A DNA stretch of 64,000 nucleotides from Helicobacter apodemus (GTDB lineage: Bacteria > Campylobacterota > Campylobacteria > Campylobacterales > Helicobacteraceae), in contig NZ_JRPC02000001.1 of assembly GCF_000765745.2 (NCBI RefSeq), positions 62,001 through 126,000 on the forward strand, given 5' to 3'. Under the pieces are notes generated by a model. It made no database searches and was not told where the DNA came from. It worked only from the letters and a program-made list of their open reading frames with translations. The translations under genes were made by a program, and so were the position numbers. This document shows positions 38,863 to 46,645 of this stretch, piece by piece; the stretch's first letter is position 1; each line of letters starts with the position of its first letter.

Positions 38863-39419
38863 TTATAGTAATTTTTGTGCTTCCACATTTAAGCTAATTA
38901 AAATCCCATTTTCTTTATCCATATGCGGATAATACGCCTGTGAGTGGTCATCATAATTTTTATGTATCCTCTCTCTCCAATCATAAGGCTTGACATCACT
39001 AAATCCATTTTCTTCTAGCACTGCTTTTAAAGAATCGAAGTTATACATAGTCTTGTGATAAATCACCCTCTCTCCCTCTTGGGTTTGTATTTCCATCCTG
39101 CCATAAAGGGGTCCTAGAATCTTGGATAAATCCGCACTCTTTTGATACGCTAAAATGAGCTTATCAAAATCAGGCACTGCTAAACGCAATACCCCCCCCC
39201 CGCTAATACCCTACGCCACTCTTGCAAAAGAGCTTTTACTTCAATCCTATCAAAATATGCAAGGGAATGGCTACTATAGATTAAATCAACACTTCCATCC
39301 TCAAACATATCTAATTTATCAATACTTGTTTTATAATGAATATGTGGCATATCGCATAAATCAACATTAATAAAACCTGGTATATTCCTATGCCAACATC
39401 CTAAATTAAGCTTCACCAT
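38863..39419 (-). pseudogene. SAM-dependent methyltransferase, phase-OFF through a G10 tract
   Basis: The first 79 codons (from ATG 39419) give a class I methyltransferase start: LNLGCW for the SAM loop and GFINVDL for the acidic ribose-binding end. The frame then enters a run of ten G and stops at 39180. The second part, in another frame, continues LRLAVPDFDKLILAYQ to 38863. With eleven (or eight) G the join would read EWRRVLAGGGVLRLAVPDF, exactly the conserved block of this family, giving about 185 residues. I therefore read this as one gene that is switched off in this copy. Its ATG overlaps the end of the acyltransferase gene by 14 bases. The sugar methylated is unknown. Confidence 0.85.
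39192..39201. repeat. C10/G10 homopolymer inside the small methyltransferase gene
   Basis: Ten consecutive C on the plus strand (G on the coding strand). It lies at codons 73-76 of the methyltransferase; gene ON is predicted at 8 or 11, OFF at 9, 10 and 12. Confidence 0.95.
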
Positions 39420-40007
39420 ATTTTATTCCATCCTTATAAATTGCTTTTTCTAACTCTAAAATATTCCTACTTCTCTCACTCATTCTTTTTGCGGGAATAC
39501 CAAAATAGATTCCAAAAGGCTTTGTTGGTTGCATAAGTAGGCTCATAGCACCCACAGCCACCCCTTCAGCCAAATACGCCCCGGGCAAAATCACTGAATT
39601 TACCCCCACAACACTATGTCTTTCAAAAATAATTTTGCTTTTTGTAACTTTTTGGTATTTTTCATCCACTAAAGGCACGACTAATCCCTCTCCTTTAAAA
39701 TCCGATGATTCCGTAAAAACTTTTACGCCCGATGATACGCTTGAAAAATCTCTCATCTCTATACCCGCCCCACCATTTAAAAACACATAAGAGGCTATAT
39801 GCACATAATTCCCTATACAAATATCCCCCGATAAAATGCAAAAACTCCCTATACGGACATTGCTTCCTAGGGAGATTTTATCAGGATGATAAATAGGCGT
39901 AAGCCTATCTATTAACACATTCTCACCTAAATTTCTAAAATTCATAGCTAATAACTCCTCTCTTGAATAAAATCCCCCCCCCCCCGCACACTCCTATCTA
40001 CTGCCAT
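39406..40007 (-). CDS. WbbJ/LacA-type sugar O-acyltransferase with a phase-variable N-terminus (out of frame at C12)
   Basis: Left-handed beta-helix acyltransferase of the hexapeptide-repeat family, recognisable from ISLGSNVRIGSFCILSGDI and the hexads after it. The open frame from ATG 39945 gives 179 residues but lacks the usual first helix. Upstream, an ATG at 40007 overlaps the cupin stop (TAATG) and leads through a G tract. With 10 or 13 G it would continue as FYSREELLAMNFRNLGENV, the classic N-terminus of this family, for about 200 residues. At the 12 G shown the long form stops after about 18 codons, so only internal initiation at 39945 could give protein. It probably acetylates a sugar of the surface glycan. 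Confidence 0.8.
39974..39985. repeat. C12/G12 homopolymer at the 5' end of the acyltransferase gene
   Basis: Twelve consecutive C on the plus strand. It lies 8 codons after the coupled ATG at 40007; the full-length frame is predicted at 10 or 13. Confidence 0.95.
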
Positions 40008-40405
40008 TAGAATCTCCTCCTATCTCTATCTGCCCCTACATAAGGTCCATTTTTAACCTCTAACACTTGCGTATTATCCTCTAAGATGGTATAGCCATGC
40101 CCTCCTCGTAGCATTACTAGAACATCCCCCTCTTTAGCGATAATCTCCTCTATAAAAACTTCATTAACATCATACACTCTAGCACTAATGGCACCTTGCT
40201 TGATATATAAGACTTCTTGCGTCCAAAATACCTTTCTTTCCACCTCATTGTGGATATGTGCTAAAAGCTCCTTTCCCTCATCATAGCACCAAGTCCCCAC
40301 TTGAATAAACTCATCATCACTAGAGAAGAATCGCAATCCCTCTCCCCACTCTTTTGCACTAATATGCTTTGCTAGGGTTATCCCATCTTTTGTTATTTTT
40401 TTCAT
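40007..40405 (-). CDS. Cupin-fold protein of the sugar cluster
   Basis: A 132-residue protein with the pattern of a single cupin barrel: a HIHNEVERKVFWTQEVLYIKQG segment carrying His and Glu at metal-site positions, followed by EGDVLVMLRGGHGYTI. Small cupins of this kind (WbuC/WxcM-like) are frequent in surface-sugar clusters and some isomerise or acylate keto-sugars, but the function of this one is not known. It follows the epimerase-type gene by nine bases, and its stop overlaps by one base the ATG of the phase-variable acyltransferase. Confidence 0.7.
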   Translation of the reverse strand: MKKITKDGITLAKHISAKEWGEGLRFFSSDDEFIQVGTWCYDEGKELLAHIHNEVERKVFWTQEVLYIKQGAISARVYDVNEVFIEEIIAKEGDVLVMLRGGHGYTILEDNTQVLEVKNGPYVGADRDRRRF

Positions 40406-40414
40406 TGTATCTCC

Positions 40415-40936
40415 TTAATAATAATCCCTATCCGATAAGATAGGCTTTTTACAATTCCATTCAATCCCAATTACTTTGTCATTCCACGCATAAGTAAATT
40501 GATGAGGGGCATCAAAATATTCCCCCTCATAGGCAAGTTTATAGTGATAAACCGCATTTTGGCTTCGCACATAATAAGCATTCCCCATATTAGGAGGGAG
40601 AAGAATCATCTTTTGCTTTTCTTTATGGATTTCAAAGCCTTCCCATTGAAGATAAGTCGGGCTATCTTTGCGGCAATCTACCACCACCTGAAAAATGCTT
40701 CCATACACACAAGTAACATATTTCCACGATTTATTATCGCCGTGTATTCCACGCAAGACATTATGGTGAGATTGTGAAAATTTATCGTGTTTGAAATGTA
40801 GGTTATGTGGTAAGAGATTTTCTATTCTTTCTTTTAAAAATGAAGTCCAAATATCCCCGCGTCTATCTTGTGAGATAGTAGGGGTTATGATATAAACGCC
40901 TTGTATTTTTTGGCTCTCTTTAATTATAAATTCCAT
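40415..40936 (-). CDS. RmlC/RfbC-family keto-sugar C3/C5 epimerase-type protein
   Basis: The 173-residue sequence has the RmlC cupin pattern: the early RGDIWTSF, the HNVLRGIHGD segment with the catalytic-type histidine, the KYVTCVYGSIFQVVVDCRKDS block, and LPPNMGNAYYVRS. In C. jejuni a homologue of this kind next to an Fcl-like reductase (MlghB/DdahB with MlghC) epimerises GDP-4-keto heptoses at C3 and/or C5. By analogy this protein may act on GDP-4-keto-6-deoxymannose made by Gmd. The ATG shares one base with the fcl stop (TAATG), which implies translational coupling. Confidence 0.75.
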   Translation of the reverse strand: MEFIIKESQKIQGVYIITPTISQDRRGDIWTSFLKERIENLLPHNLHFKHDKFSQSHHNVLRGIHGDNKSWKYVTCVYGSIFQVVVDCRKDSPTYLQWEGFEIHKEKQKMILLPPNMGNAYYVRSQNAVYHYKLAYEGEYFDAPHQFTYAWNDKVIGIEWNCKKPILSDRDYY

Positions 40937-42039
40937 TATGCAACCTCCAAATTATCGTTGCATAAGAATCTAACTAAAGAGGTATTACCCCCCCCCCCGC
41001 TAGAGGCTATATACCATTCATACATCATTTTTACTCCTTGCTCTAGTGTTATTTGGTATTTCCAACCTAGATTATTCATCCTTGAACAATCTGTTTTTTT
41101 AAGCATCATTCCATCTGGTTTTTGGGTATTAAACACAAACTCTCCCTCAAAACCCACGATTTCTTTGATGATTAAAGCAATATCTGCAATGCTATAATCT
41201 ACGCCTGAGCCAATATTAATATGCGTATTCCTAATAGGCTTATGAGAACATAAATCTTTAAAATCCACATTTTGCATTACAAATACACACGCACTTGCCA
41301 TATCTTTAGAGTATAAAAGTTCTCTCCTTGGCTTCCCACTACCCCAAATCTCTACAGAATCTTTTTTAATACCAAACTTTGCTAAATATTCCTCTGCACT
41401 CTCCCAATCTTTGAGATTTAAATCTTTTAAAATAGCCTCTCTTTTGTTTTGATGCAGTAGTTTTGCTAAATGCATTTTTCTAAGCAATGCCGGGATAAGA
41501 TGGGATTTCTCTAAATCAAAATTATCATTTTCTCCATAGAGATTAGTTGGCATTACAGAAATAAAATTTGTCCCATATTGCAAATTATAAGACTCGCACA
41601 TTTTTAATCCCGCAATTTTTGCAATCGCATAAGGCTCATTAGTATATTCTAACTCACTACTTAAGAGAGCATCTTCACACATAGGTTGTTTGGCGTTTTT
41701 GGGATAAATACAAGTGGAACCTAAAAACAAAAGTTTTTTTACCCCATTGACATAAGAAGCGTGAATCACATTATTTTGAATACTCAAATTTTGGTAAATA
41801 AATTCTGCCCGATAAGTATTATTTGCTAGGATTCCACCCACTTTTGCAGCACTTAAAAAAACATAATCTGGCTTTGTTAAAGCAAAAAACTCTGCTACCT
41901 CACTTTGGTTGGTTAAATCTAACTCTTGGTGTGTTTTAACGACTATATTAGTATAACCTCGCCTTTGGAGCTCTTTGATAATCGCACTCCCTACAAGTCC
42001 TCTATGTCCTGCAACATAGATTTTAGAATCCTTTTTCAT
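40936..42039 (-). CDS. fcl: GDP-L-fucose synthase family epimerase/reductase (Fcl) with a G-tract tail
   Basis: Short-chain dehydrogenase-fold enzyme that turns GDP-4-keto-6-deoxymannose into GDP-L-fucose by C3/C5 epimerisation and NADPH reduction. The cofactor loop is GHRGLVGSAI. The catalytic set is in GSTCIYPK (Ser, Cys), EPYAIAK (Tyr, Lys) and KSHLIPALLRK (His). The 367-residue length includes the insertion around residues 190-225 typical of Helicobacter and Campylobacter homologues. The natural end of the family is near MMYEWYI; here eleven G add ASSGGGG and 17 more residues up to the TAATG junction. At 10 or 12 G the tail would end within eight residues. The C. jejuni MlghC type is the main alternative. 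Confidence 0.85.
   Translation of the reverse strand: MKKDSKIYVAGHRGLVGSAIIKELQRRGYTNIVVKTHQELDLTNQSEVAEFFALTKPDYVFLSAAKVGGILANNTYRAEFIYQNLSIQNNVIHASYVNGVKKLLFLGSTCIYPKNAKQPMCEDALLSSELEYTNEPYAIAKIAGLKMCESYNLQYGTNFISVMPTNLYGENDNFDLEKSHLIPALLRKMHLAKLLHQNKREAILKDLNLKDWESAEEYLAKFGIKKDSVEIWGSGKPRRELLYSKDMASACVFVMQNVDFKDLCSHKPIRNTHINIGSGVDYSIADIALIIKEIVGFEGEFVFNTQKPDGMMLKKTDCSRMNNLGWKYQITLEQGVKMMYEWYIASSGGGGNTSLVRFLCNDNLEVA
40988..40998. repeat. C11/G11 homopolymer at the 3' end of fcl
   Basis: Eleven consecutive C on the plus strand. It lies after the conserved catalytic domain; length changes alter only the last residues and the distance from the stop to the next ATG. Confidence 0.95.
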
Positions 42040-42040
42040 T

Positions 42041-42961
42041 CTACTCCTTAAAATAAATAGGTATTTCTGGATTGGAGGGGTGATTAGGATAATCTAATCC
42101 CTCTAATATACCCTCTACTACTTTTTCTTTAGAAAATGGAATTTCTCCTTTTTTCATATAACTAACCTCCAAAGTTGTGCCAAAAAATAATCCTTGTGAG
42201 TAGAAAATCTTTCCATGATTATTAAAATGAAGATGTATAGGTTCATAATACTCATTAATCTTTTCTAATACTTTCAATCGCCTTTTAGCACCCTCATCCT
42301 CTTCAGGATTACATCCATGAAATTCAAAAATTACTTGCGTAAAATATTCTGCCACTAAAGCTAAATCTACCTGCTCTAAAACTTCCCATTCTGCATTTTC
42401 AATATCAACTTGCAAGATGTTTGCCATCTTCTTCAAATGATTGTCTTCAATAATAGAAGATAAAGAAATACAATTCTCACCCACTCCTACAAAACGCTTA
42501 TGGAAAGCAATATTGGGATGATTATAGGGACATTGTTCTATACTTCCATCATATTCAACAACTTGATAACCCCTCTGTGCCATTTCTAAATCCCAAGGGG
42601 AACTCTCACTAACACCTAATGAAATGGCTTTTACTTCATTCAAAGGGATTCCCCCCCCCCCCGAAGAACACAAAAGGTTAGGCTTATACATCACATATCC
42701 TCCATCACCTTTGCCACCTACTCTAACTAAATCTTCATAAGCCACTTTGATAGGCTGTAAAATTTCTAAATATTTTTGGATATTTTCCAAACATTGTTGG
42801 TTATGATTAATACGGACATAGTTCCTATCTCTATCTTGCAAAAGCAATAATAAAATTTGCTTATCTTCCTCTTTTATAAGAGAATGAATAATAATATTAG
42901 ACATTAAAAGATTGTAATGAATTTGCGTATTTTGCCTTATAGCCTCTTCAAGTTTTTTCAT
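42041..42961 (-). CDS. FkbM-like methyltransferase, phase-ON through a G12 tract
   Basis: A 306-residue protein with the features of the FkbM-like sugar O-methyltransferases: LVRVGGKGDGGYVMYKP around residue 79, a SAM-binding region ISLGVSESSPWDLEMAQRG from residue 113, and ILQVDIENAEWEVLEQ near residue 190. A run of twelve G encodes four glycines (101-104) just before the SAM domain and is in frame, so the full protein is made in this copy. One base more or less would stop it within a short distance. The stop (TAG) is one base before the fcl ATG and the fcl ribosome site lies inside its last codons. Confidence 0.8.
   Translation of the reverse strand: MKKLEEAIRQNTQIHYNLLMSNIIIHSLIKEEDKQILLLLLQDRDRNYVRINHNQQCLENIQKYLEILQPIKVAYEDLVRVGGKGDGGYVMYKPNLLCSSGGGGIPLNEVKAISLGVSESSPWDLEMAQRGYQVVEYDGSIEQCPYNHPNIAFHKRFVGVGENCISLSSIIEDNHLKKMANILQVDIENAEWEVLEQVDLALVAEYFTQVIFEFHGCNPEEDEGAKRRLKVLEKINEYYEPIHLHFNNHGKIFYSQGLFFGTTLEVSYMKKGEIPFSKEKVVEGILEGLDYPNHPSNPEIPIYFKE
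42651..42662. repeat. C12/G12 homopolymer inside the FkbM-like gene
   Basis: Twelve consecutive C on the plus strand, encoding Gly101-104. ON at 9, 12 or 15. Confidence 0.95.
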
Positions 42962-43139
42962 AACTACTCCTTAAATAATAAGATTTTAAAATGAAAGTCC
43001 TTAGTCCAATCCTTGCAAGATTGGCAACATTGAAAAACAGCAGAAAAAGAAGTTCTTAAGAAAATAAAATATATTTGTAGAATAATAAAAGCAGTAAATA
43101 GTAATTCGACAAATAAATATCTAATTAATATATATCTAT

Positions 43140-45227
43140 TTAATCCCCCCCCCCCAACACTTCAGCAAGCAAGAGGATAGAATCTTTAATATCTACTTGA
43201 TGATTCCCTACGAAAAACCCATTTTTATGCAAATGCTGTGCATTTTTGAGTATTCCAAACACTTCATAATCAAAAAACCGCATTACTTCATTTTGCGTAA
43301 AATCCCCAGTAACAATAGGGCGACATTCTATATTGTTAGCTTGAAGTTTTTGGATTACCTCTTGGCGATTAAGTGTAGAATTTTTTCGGATAATCAGTGA
43401 AAAGCCAAACCACGAACTAGAAGATATTTCTTTTTGTATCATAAAATCCGGATGGTTTTGAAAATATTGCTTAAAAATCTTTGCATTCTCTCTGCGATGT
43501 TTTAAAAAATTTGGCAATTTCTTTAACTGCTCTATCCCAATAGCACCGCTCATTTCTACTGGACGAACATTATATCCGGGCAAGACAAAGCGAAAAGATT
43601 CACTAAAGCTATCCTCGCTTTTAGGGGCTATCTTATTATCTTTTGGTAAATTTCTAGTCCAACCATGCGCTCTTAAACAAAGTAAAATATGATAAAGCTC
43701 TTCATCGTCTGTTACGACAAGCCCTCCCTCCATCGTCGCCATATGGTGGGAAAAAAAGGTAGAAAATGTCCCCATAATCCCAAATGTACCTGCTTGCTTA
43801 CCCTTATATTCCGCCCCCATAGATTCACAATTATCCTCTAATAGCAAAATATCTTTATTCCCAATAATTTCTTGAATCTTGTCAAAATCATTAGGATTCC
43901 CAAGTAAATTCACTACCATAATCATTTTGGTCTTTTCACTAATGGCACCACTTAGAGCCTCTAAATCATAATTGAGCGTTTCTAAATCAATATCAACAAA
44001 CTTCAATTTCAAACCATATTGATATAAAGGATAATAAGTTGTAGCCCAAGAAACTGCTGGGACAATAACCTCATCACCCCTTTGTAGTTTATGCTTACTT
44101 GTATAAAATAGGGCAGCAGTTGCAATTAAATTTGCAGTAGAACCCGAACTTGTCATTACCGCATATTTAGCACCTACATAAGCAGCAAAGTTTTTTTCAA
44201 ACTCCGCAACCCTCGTCCCCATAGTAAAAATATCACTCTTTATAACCTCCTCTATAGCTTGTAATTCTTTATAATCCCAAGTTGATGAAGCTAAAGAATA
44301 ATATTGCATCGTTACTCCTTTTAAAAAATATTTGTAAGTCTTTTCTATACCCTCTTTTAAACTTGTATTAGAACTCCAACCAAATTCTTTTAAATGGGTA
44401 ATATCAACAAGTTTTTGTGCCATTCCTTCTGGCTTTTGTGTATTATAAACAAAATCTCCTTTATAACCTATAACCTCCGCTATAGCTTCATAATACTCTG
44501 TGATACTAAAATCTTCACCCCTGCCAACATTAAGAACCTTTGGCATTCTCTCAAAGTTTTTTAAAGCATAATATACAAAATCTGCCAAATCCTCCACATA
44601 CATAAACTCTCTTCTAGCTTTTCCGCTTCCCCAAATCTCCACTTCCTTAGCTCCACTCTTTTTAGCACTATGTATTTTTGCAATCACTGCTGGAAGCATA
44701 TGGGCTTTATTAATCTCAAATTTATCGTATTTACCATATAAATTGCAAGGTATGGCTGTTTTATAAAGTTTATTTTTAGAATCTAAAATATATTCACAAA
44801 GCTTGGTAGAAACAATCTTGGCTAACGCATAACCCTCATTGGTAGGCTCTAATCCTCCATTTAGAATCAAATCTTCACTTAAAGGATTTTTGCCTTCTTT
44901 AGGATACATACAAGAGCTTGCGATATTTAAAAACTTCTCGACCCCACACTCTAAAGCAGCCATTATAATATTCAAACCCATAGAAACATTTTGGCTTAAA
45001 AATTCAACAGGATTTGCAATATTTGCACTAATCCCACCTACAAGCCCAGCACAATGCACAATAATATTAGGTTTATGTCTTTTAAGATAAGCCAATACTT
45101 GTGTTTTATCTAATAAATTTAATTCCTCTCTTTTAGGGGCTAAAATCTCATAAAATTGAGCTTCTTTGTATTCTACAATATTACGCCCAACCATTCCGGT
45201 AGAACCTGTAATTAAGATTTTATTCAT
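43140..45227 (-). CDS. Fused ColC-ColD: GDP-L-colitose synthase plus GDP-4-keto-6-deoxymannose 3-dehydratase
   Basis: One 695-codon frame holds two enzymes. Residues 1-306 are an Fcl/ColC-type epimerase-reductase ([10 protein letters not shown]; Ser105 and Cys106 in SSCMYPK; Tyr133 and Lys137 in GYALAK; His176). Residues 307-695 are a DegT-fold PLP protein whose lysine is replaced by histidine in [13 protein letters not shown]. Counted from Met307 the histidine is residue 188, as in E. coli ColD, and the domain length (389) fits ColD. ColD removes the C3 hydroxyl and ColC then makes GDP-L-colitose. Met307 keeps its own AAGGAG site (44315-44320), so the ColD part may also be made alone. A T6A4 run (44319-44328) at the joint could be where a small indel fused two genes. 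The last codons are a G11 tract. Confidence 0.85.
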   Translation of the reverse strand: MNKILITGSTGMVGRNIVEYKEAQFYEILAPKREELNLLDKTQVLAYLKRHKPNIIVHCAGLVGGISANIANPVEFLSQNVSMGLNIIMAALECGVEKFLNIASSCMYPKEGKNPLSEDLILNGGLEPTNEGYALAKIVSTKLCEYILDSKNKLYKTAIPCNLYGKYDKFEINKAHMLPAVIAKIHSAKKSGAKEVEIWGSGKARREFMYVEDLADFVYYALKNFERMPKVLNVGRGEDFSITEYYEAIAEVIGYKGDFVYNTQKPEGMAQKLVDITHLKEFGWSSNTSLKEGIEKTYKYFLKGVTMQYYSLASSTWDYKELQAIEEVIKSDIFTMGTRVAEFEKNFAAYVGAKYAVMTSSGSTANLIATAALFYTSKHKLQRGDEVIVPAVSWATTYYPLYQYGLKLKFVDIDLETLNYDLEALSGAISEKTKMIMVVNLLGNPNDFDKIQEIIGNKDILLLEDNCESMGAEYKGKQAGTFGIMGTFSTFFSHHMATMEGGLVVTDDEELYHILLCLRAHGWTRNLPKDNKIAPKSEDSFSESFRFVLPGYNVRPVEMSGAIGIEQLKKLPNFLKHRRENAKIFKQYFQNHPDFMIQKEISSSSWFGFSLIIRKNSTLNRQEVIQKLQANNIECRPIVTGDFTQNEVMRFFDYEVFGILKNAQHLHKNGFFVGNHQVDIKDSILLLAEVLGGGD
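43145..43155. repeat. C11/G11 homopolymer at the 3' end of the ColC-ColD gene
   Basis: Eleven consecutive C on the plus strand. At 11 the protein ends GGGD; at 10 it ends a few residues later; at 12 the frame stays open for about 58 more codons to 42964. Confidence 0.95.
44310..44320 (-). promoter_or_regulatory. Internal ribosome site before the ColD half
   Basis: AAGGAG at 44320-44315 followed after five bases by ATG at 44309 is an ideal ribosome binding site placed exactly at the domain boundary of the fused frame. It suggests that the ColD part was, or still is, translated as a separate protein. Confidence 0.7.
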
Positions 45228-46359
45228 AATACCTCATAATGGTATATCCACCTTCTTGTAAATACTTATCTTTATTCATTAGCTTCAAATCACTTCGCAT
45301 CATATCACAAACTAAATCCTCTAAATTAAATTCACGATTCCAACCAAGCTTTTCTTCAGCCTTACTAGGATCACCTAAGAGCAAATCTACTTCTGTAGGA
45401 CGAAAATATTGGGGATCTACACAAACTAATTCTTGCCCGATTTTAAGATGCGATAAATCAAGATGATGTTCTTTAGCCTTATGAAAATCTAGCTTTGCAA
45501 TAACACCCTTTTCATCAATCCCTTTCCCTACAAACTCTAAAGCAATCCCACAATACTCAAAAGCAAGTTTTACGAAGTCTCTTACCATTGTTGTTTGACC
45601 TGTAGCAATCACCCAATCTTCTGGATCTTTGTATTGTAAAATCATCCACATCATTTTTACATAATCTTTAGCGTGTCCCCAATCCCTTTTAGCATCTAAA
45701 TTCCCAAGATAAAGCTTCTCTTGCAAATTAAGGGAAATTTTAGCAGCAGCCCTTGTAATTTTTCTTGTTACAAAAGTTTCTCCACGCACTGGAGATTCGT
45801 GATTAAACAAAATCCCATTACAAGCAAATACATTATAAGCCTCCCGATAATTCACGGTAATCCAATACGCATACATTTTAGCCACAGCATAAGGAGAACG
45901 AGGATAAAAAGGAGTTTTTTCATTTTGGGGAATCTCTTGGACTTTACCATAAAGTTCCGAAGTAGAAGCTTGATAAATCCTACATTTATCAATAAGTTTT
46001 AAAAACCTTACCGCATCTAAGATTCTAAGCGTTCCTATACCATCGGCATTAGCCGTATATTCTGGTGTTTCAAAACTAACAGCCACATGACTTTGAGCAG
46101 CAAGATTATAGATTTCATCAGGACAAATATCAGCAATTAATCGCGTAAGATTCATAGAATCTGTCATATCTCCGTAATGCAAATAAAAATTATTATGCTT
46201 GCAGTGATGCCCCTCAAAGAGATGATCAATCCTATCCGTATTAAAAAGAGACGCCCTCCTTTTAATTCCATGCACCTCGTAACCCTTACTTAGTAAAAAC
46301 TCCGATAAATACGCCCCATCTTGTCCTGTAACACCCGTAATTAACGCTACTTTAGCCAT
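45220..46359 (-). CDS. gmd: GDP-mannose 4,6-dehydratase
   Basis: Makes GDP-4-keto-6-deoxy-D-mannose, the common precursor of fucose, colitose, rhamnose and perosamine. The 379-residue protein has the NADP loop [10 protein letters not shown], the catalytic [11 protein letters not shown] segment, and the Tyr/Lys pair in SPYAVAK, followed by [17 protein letters not shown]. Its last eight bases overlap the start of the ColC-ColD gene, so precursor and next enzyme are translated together. Order manC-gmd matches the H. pylori fucose cluster. Confidence 0.96.
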   Translation of the reverse strand: MAKVALITGVTGQDGAYLSEFLLSKGYEVHGIKRRASLFNTDRIDHLFEGHHCKHNNFYLHYGDMTDSMNLTRLIADICPDEIYNLAAQSHVAVSFETPEYTANADGIGTLRILDAVRFLKLIDKCRIYQASTSELYGKVQEIPQNEKTPFYPRSPYAVAKMYAYWITVNYREAYNVFACNGILFNHESPVRGETFVTRKITRAAAKISLNLQEKLYLGNLDAKRDWGHAKDYVKMMWMILQYKDPEDWVIATGQTTMVRDFVKLAFEYCGIALEFVGKGIDEKGVIAKLDFHKAKEHHLDLSHLKIGQELVCVDPQYFRPTEVDLLLGDPSKAEEKLGWNREFNLEDLVCDMMRSDLKLMNKDKYLQEGGYTIMRYYE

Positions 46360-46380
46360 TTTTTCCCTTTTTAATAGTTT

Positions 46381-46500
46381 CTAAAATTTATTTTCTACAT
46401 TATAACCTAATAAATGATAATAGCTATCCATTTCTAAAGGACTTTCACGACCCTCTTTACAACAAATTTTAAAACCAAATCCAAATAAGAATCTTCTCAT
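46381..46500 (-). CDS. Possible 39-residue small ORF or gene relic between manC and gmd
   Basis: In the 286-base gap upstream of gmd an ATG at 46500 opens a short frame, ending RESPLEMDSYYHLLGYNV plus five residues. A GAGGAG site lies 18 bases before the ATG and nine before an in-frame TTG at 46509. The frame is also open upstream to a stop near 46550, and the residue composition looks protein-like rather than random. It may be a tiny gene or the 3' remnant of a lost cluster gene. I do not recognise it. Confidence 0.3.
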   Translation of the reverse strand: MRRFLFGFGFKICCKEGRESPLEMDSYYHLLGYNVENKF

Positions 46501-46645
46501 TTTTATCAACTTTTGTTGCTCCTCAATAAAACTAATATACCTTTAACTTACCAAAACACCAATAAAGCAAATAAAATATCTTAGAATTGCGATAATAAGG
46601 CACCTAATTAATGCCTCTTAAATGCATCTCTATATTCTATAGCCC

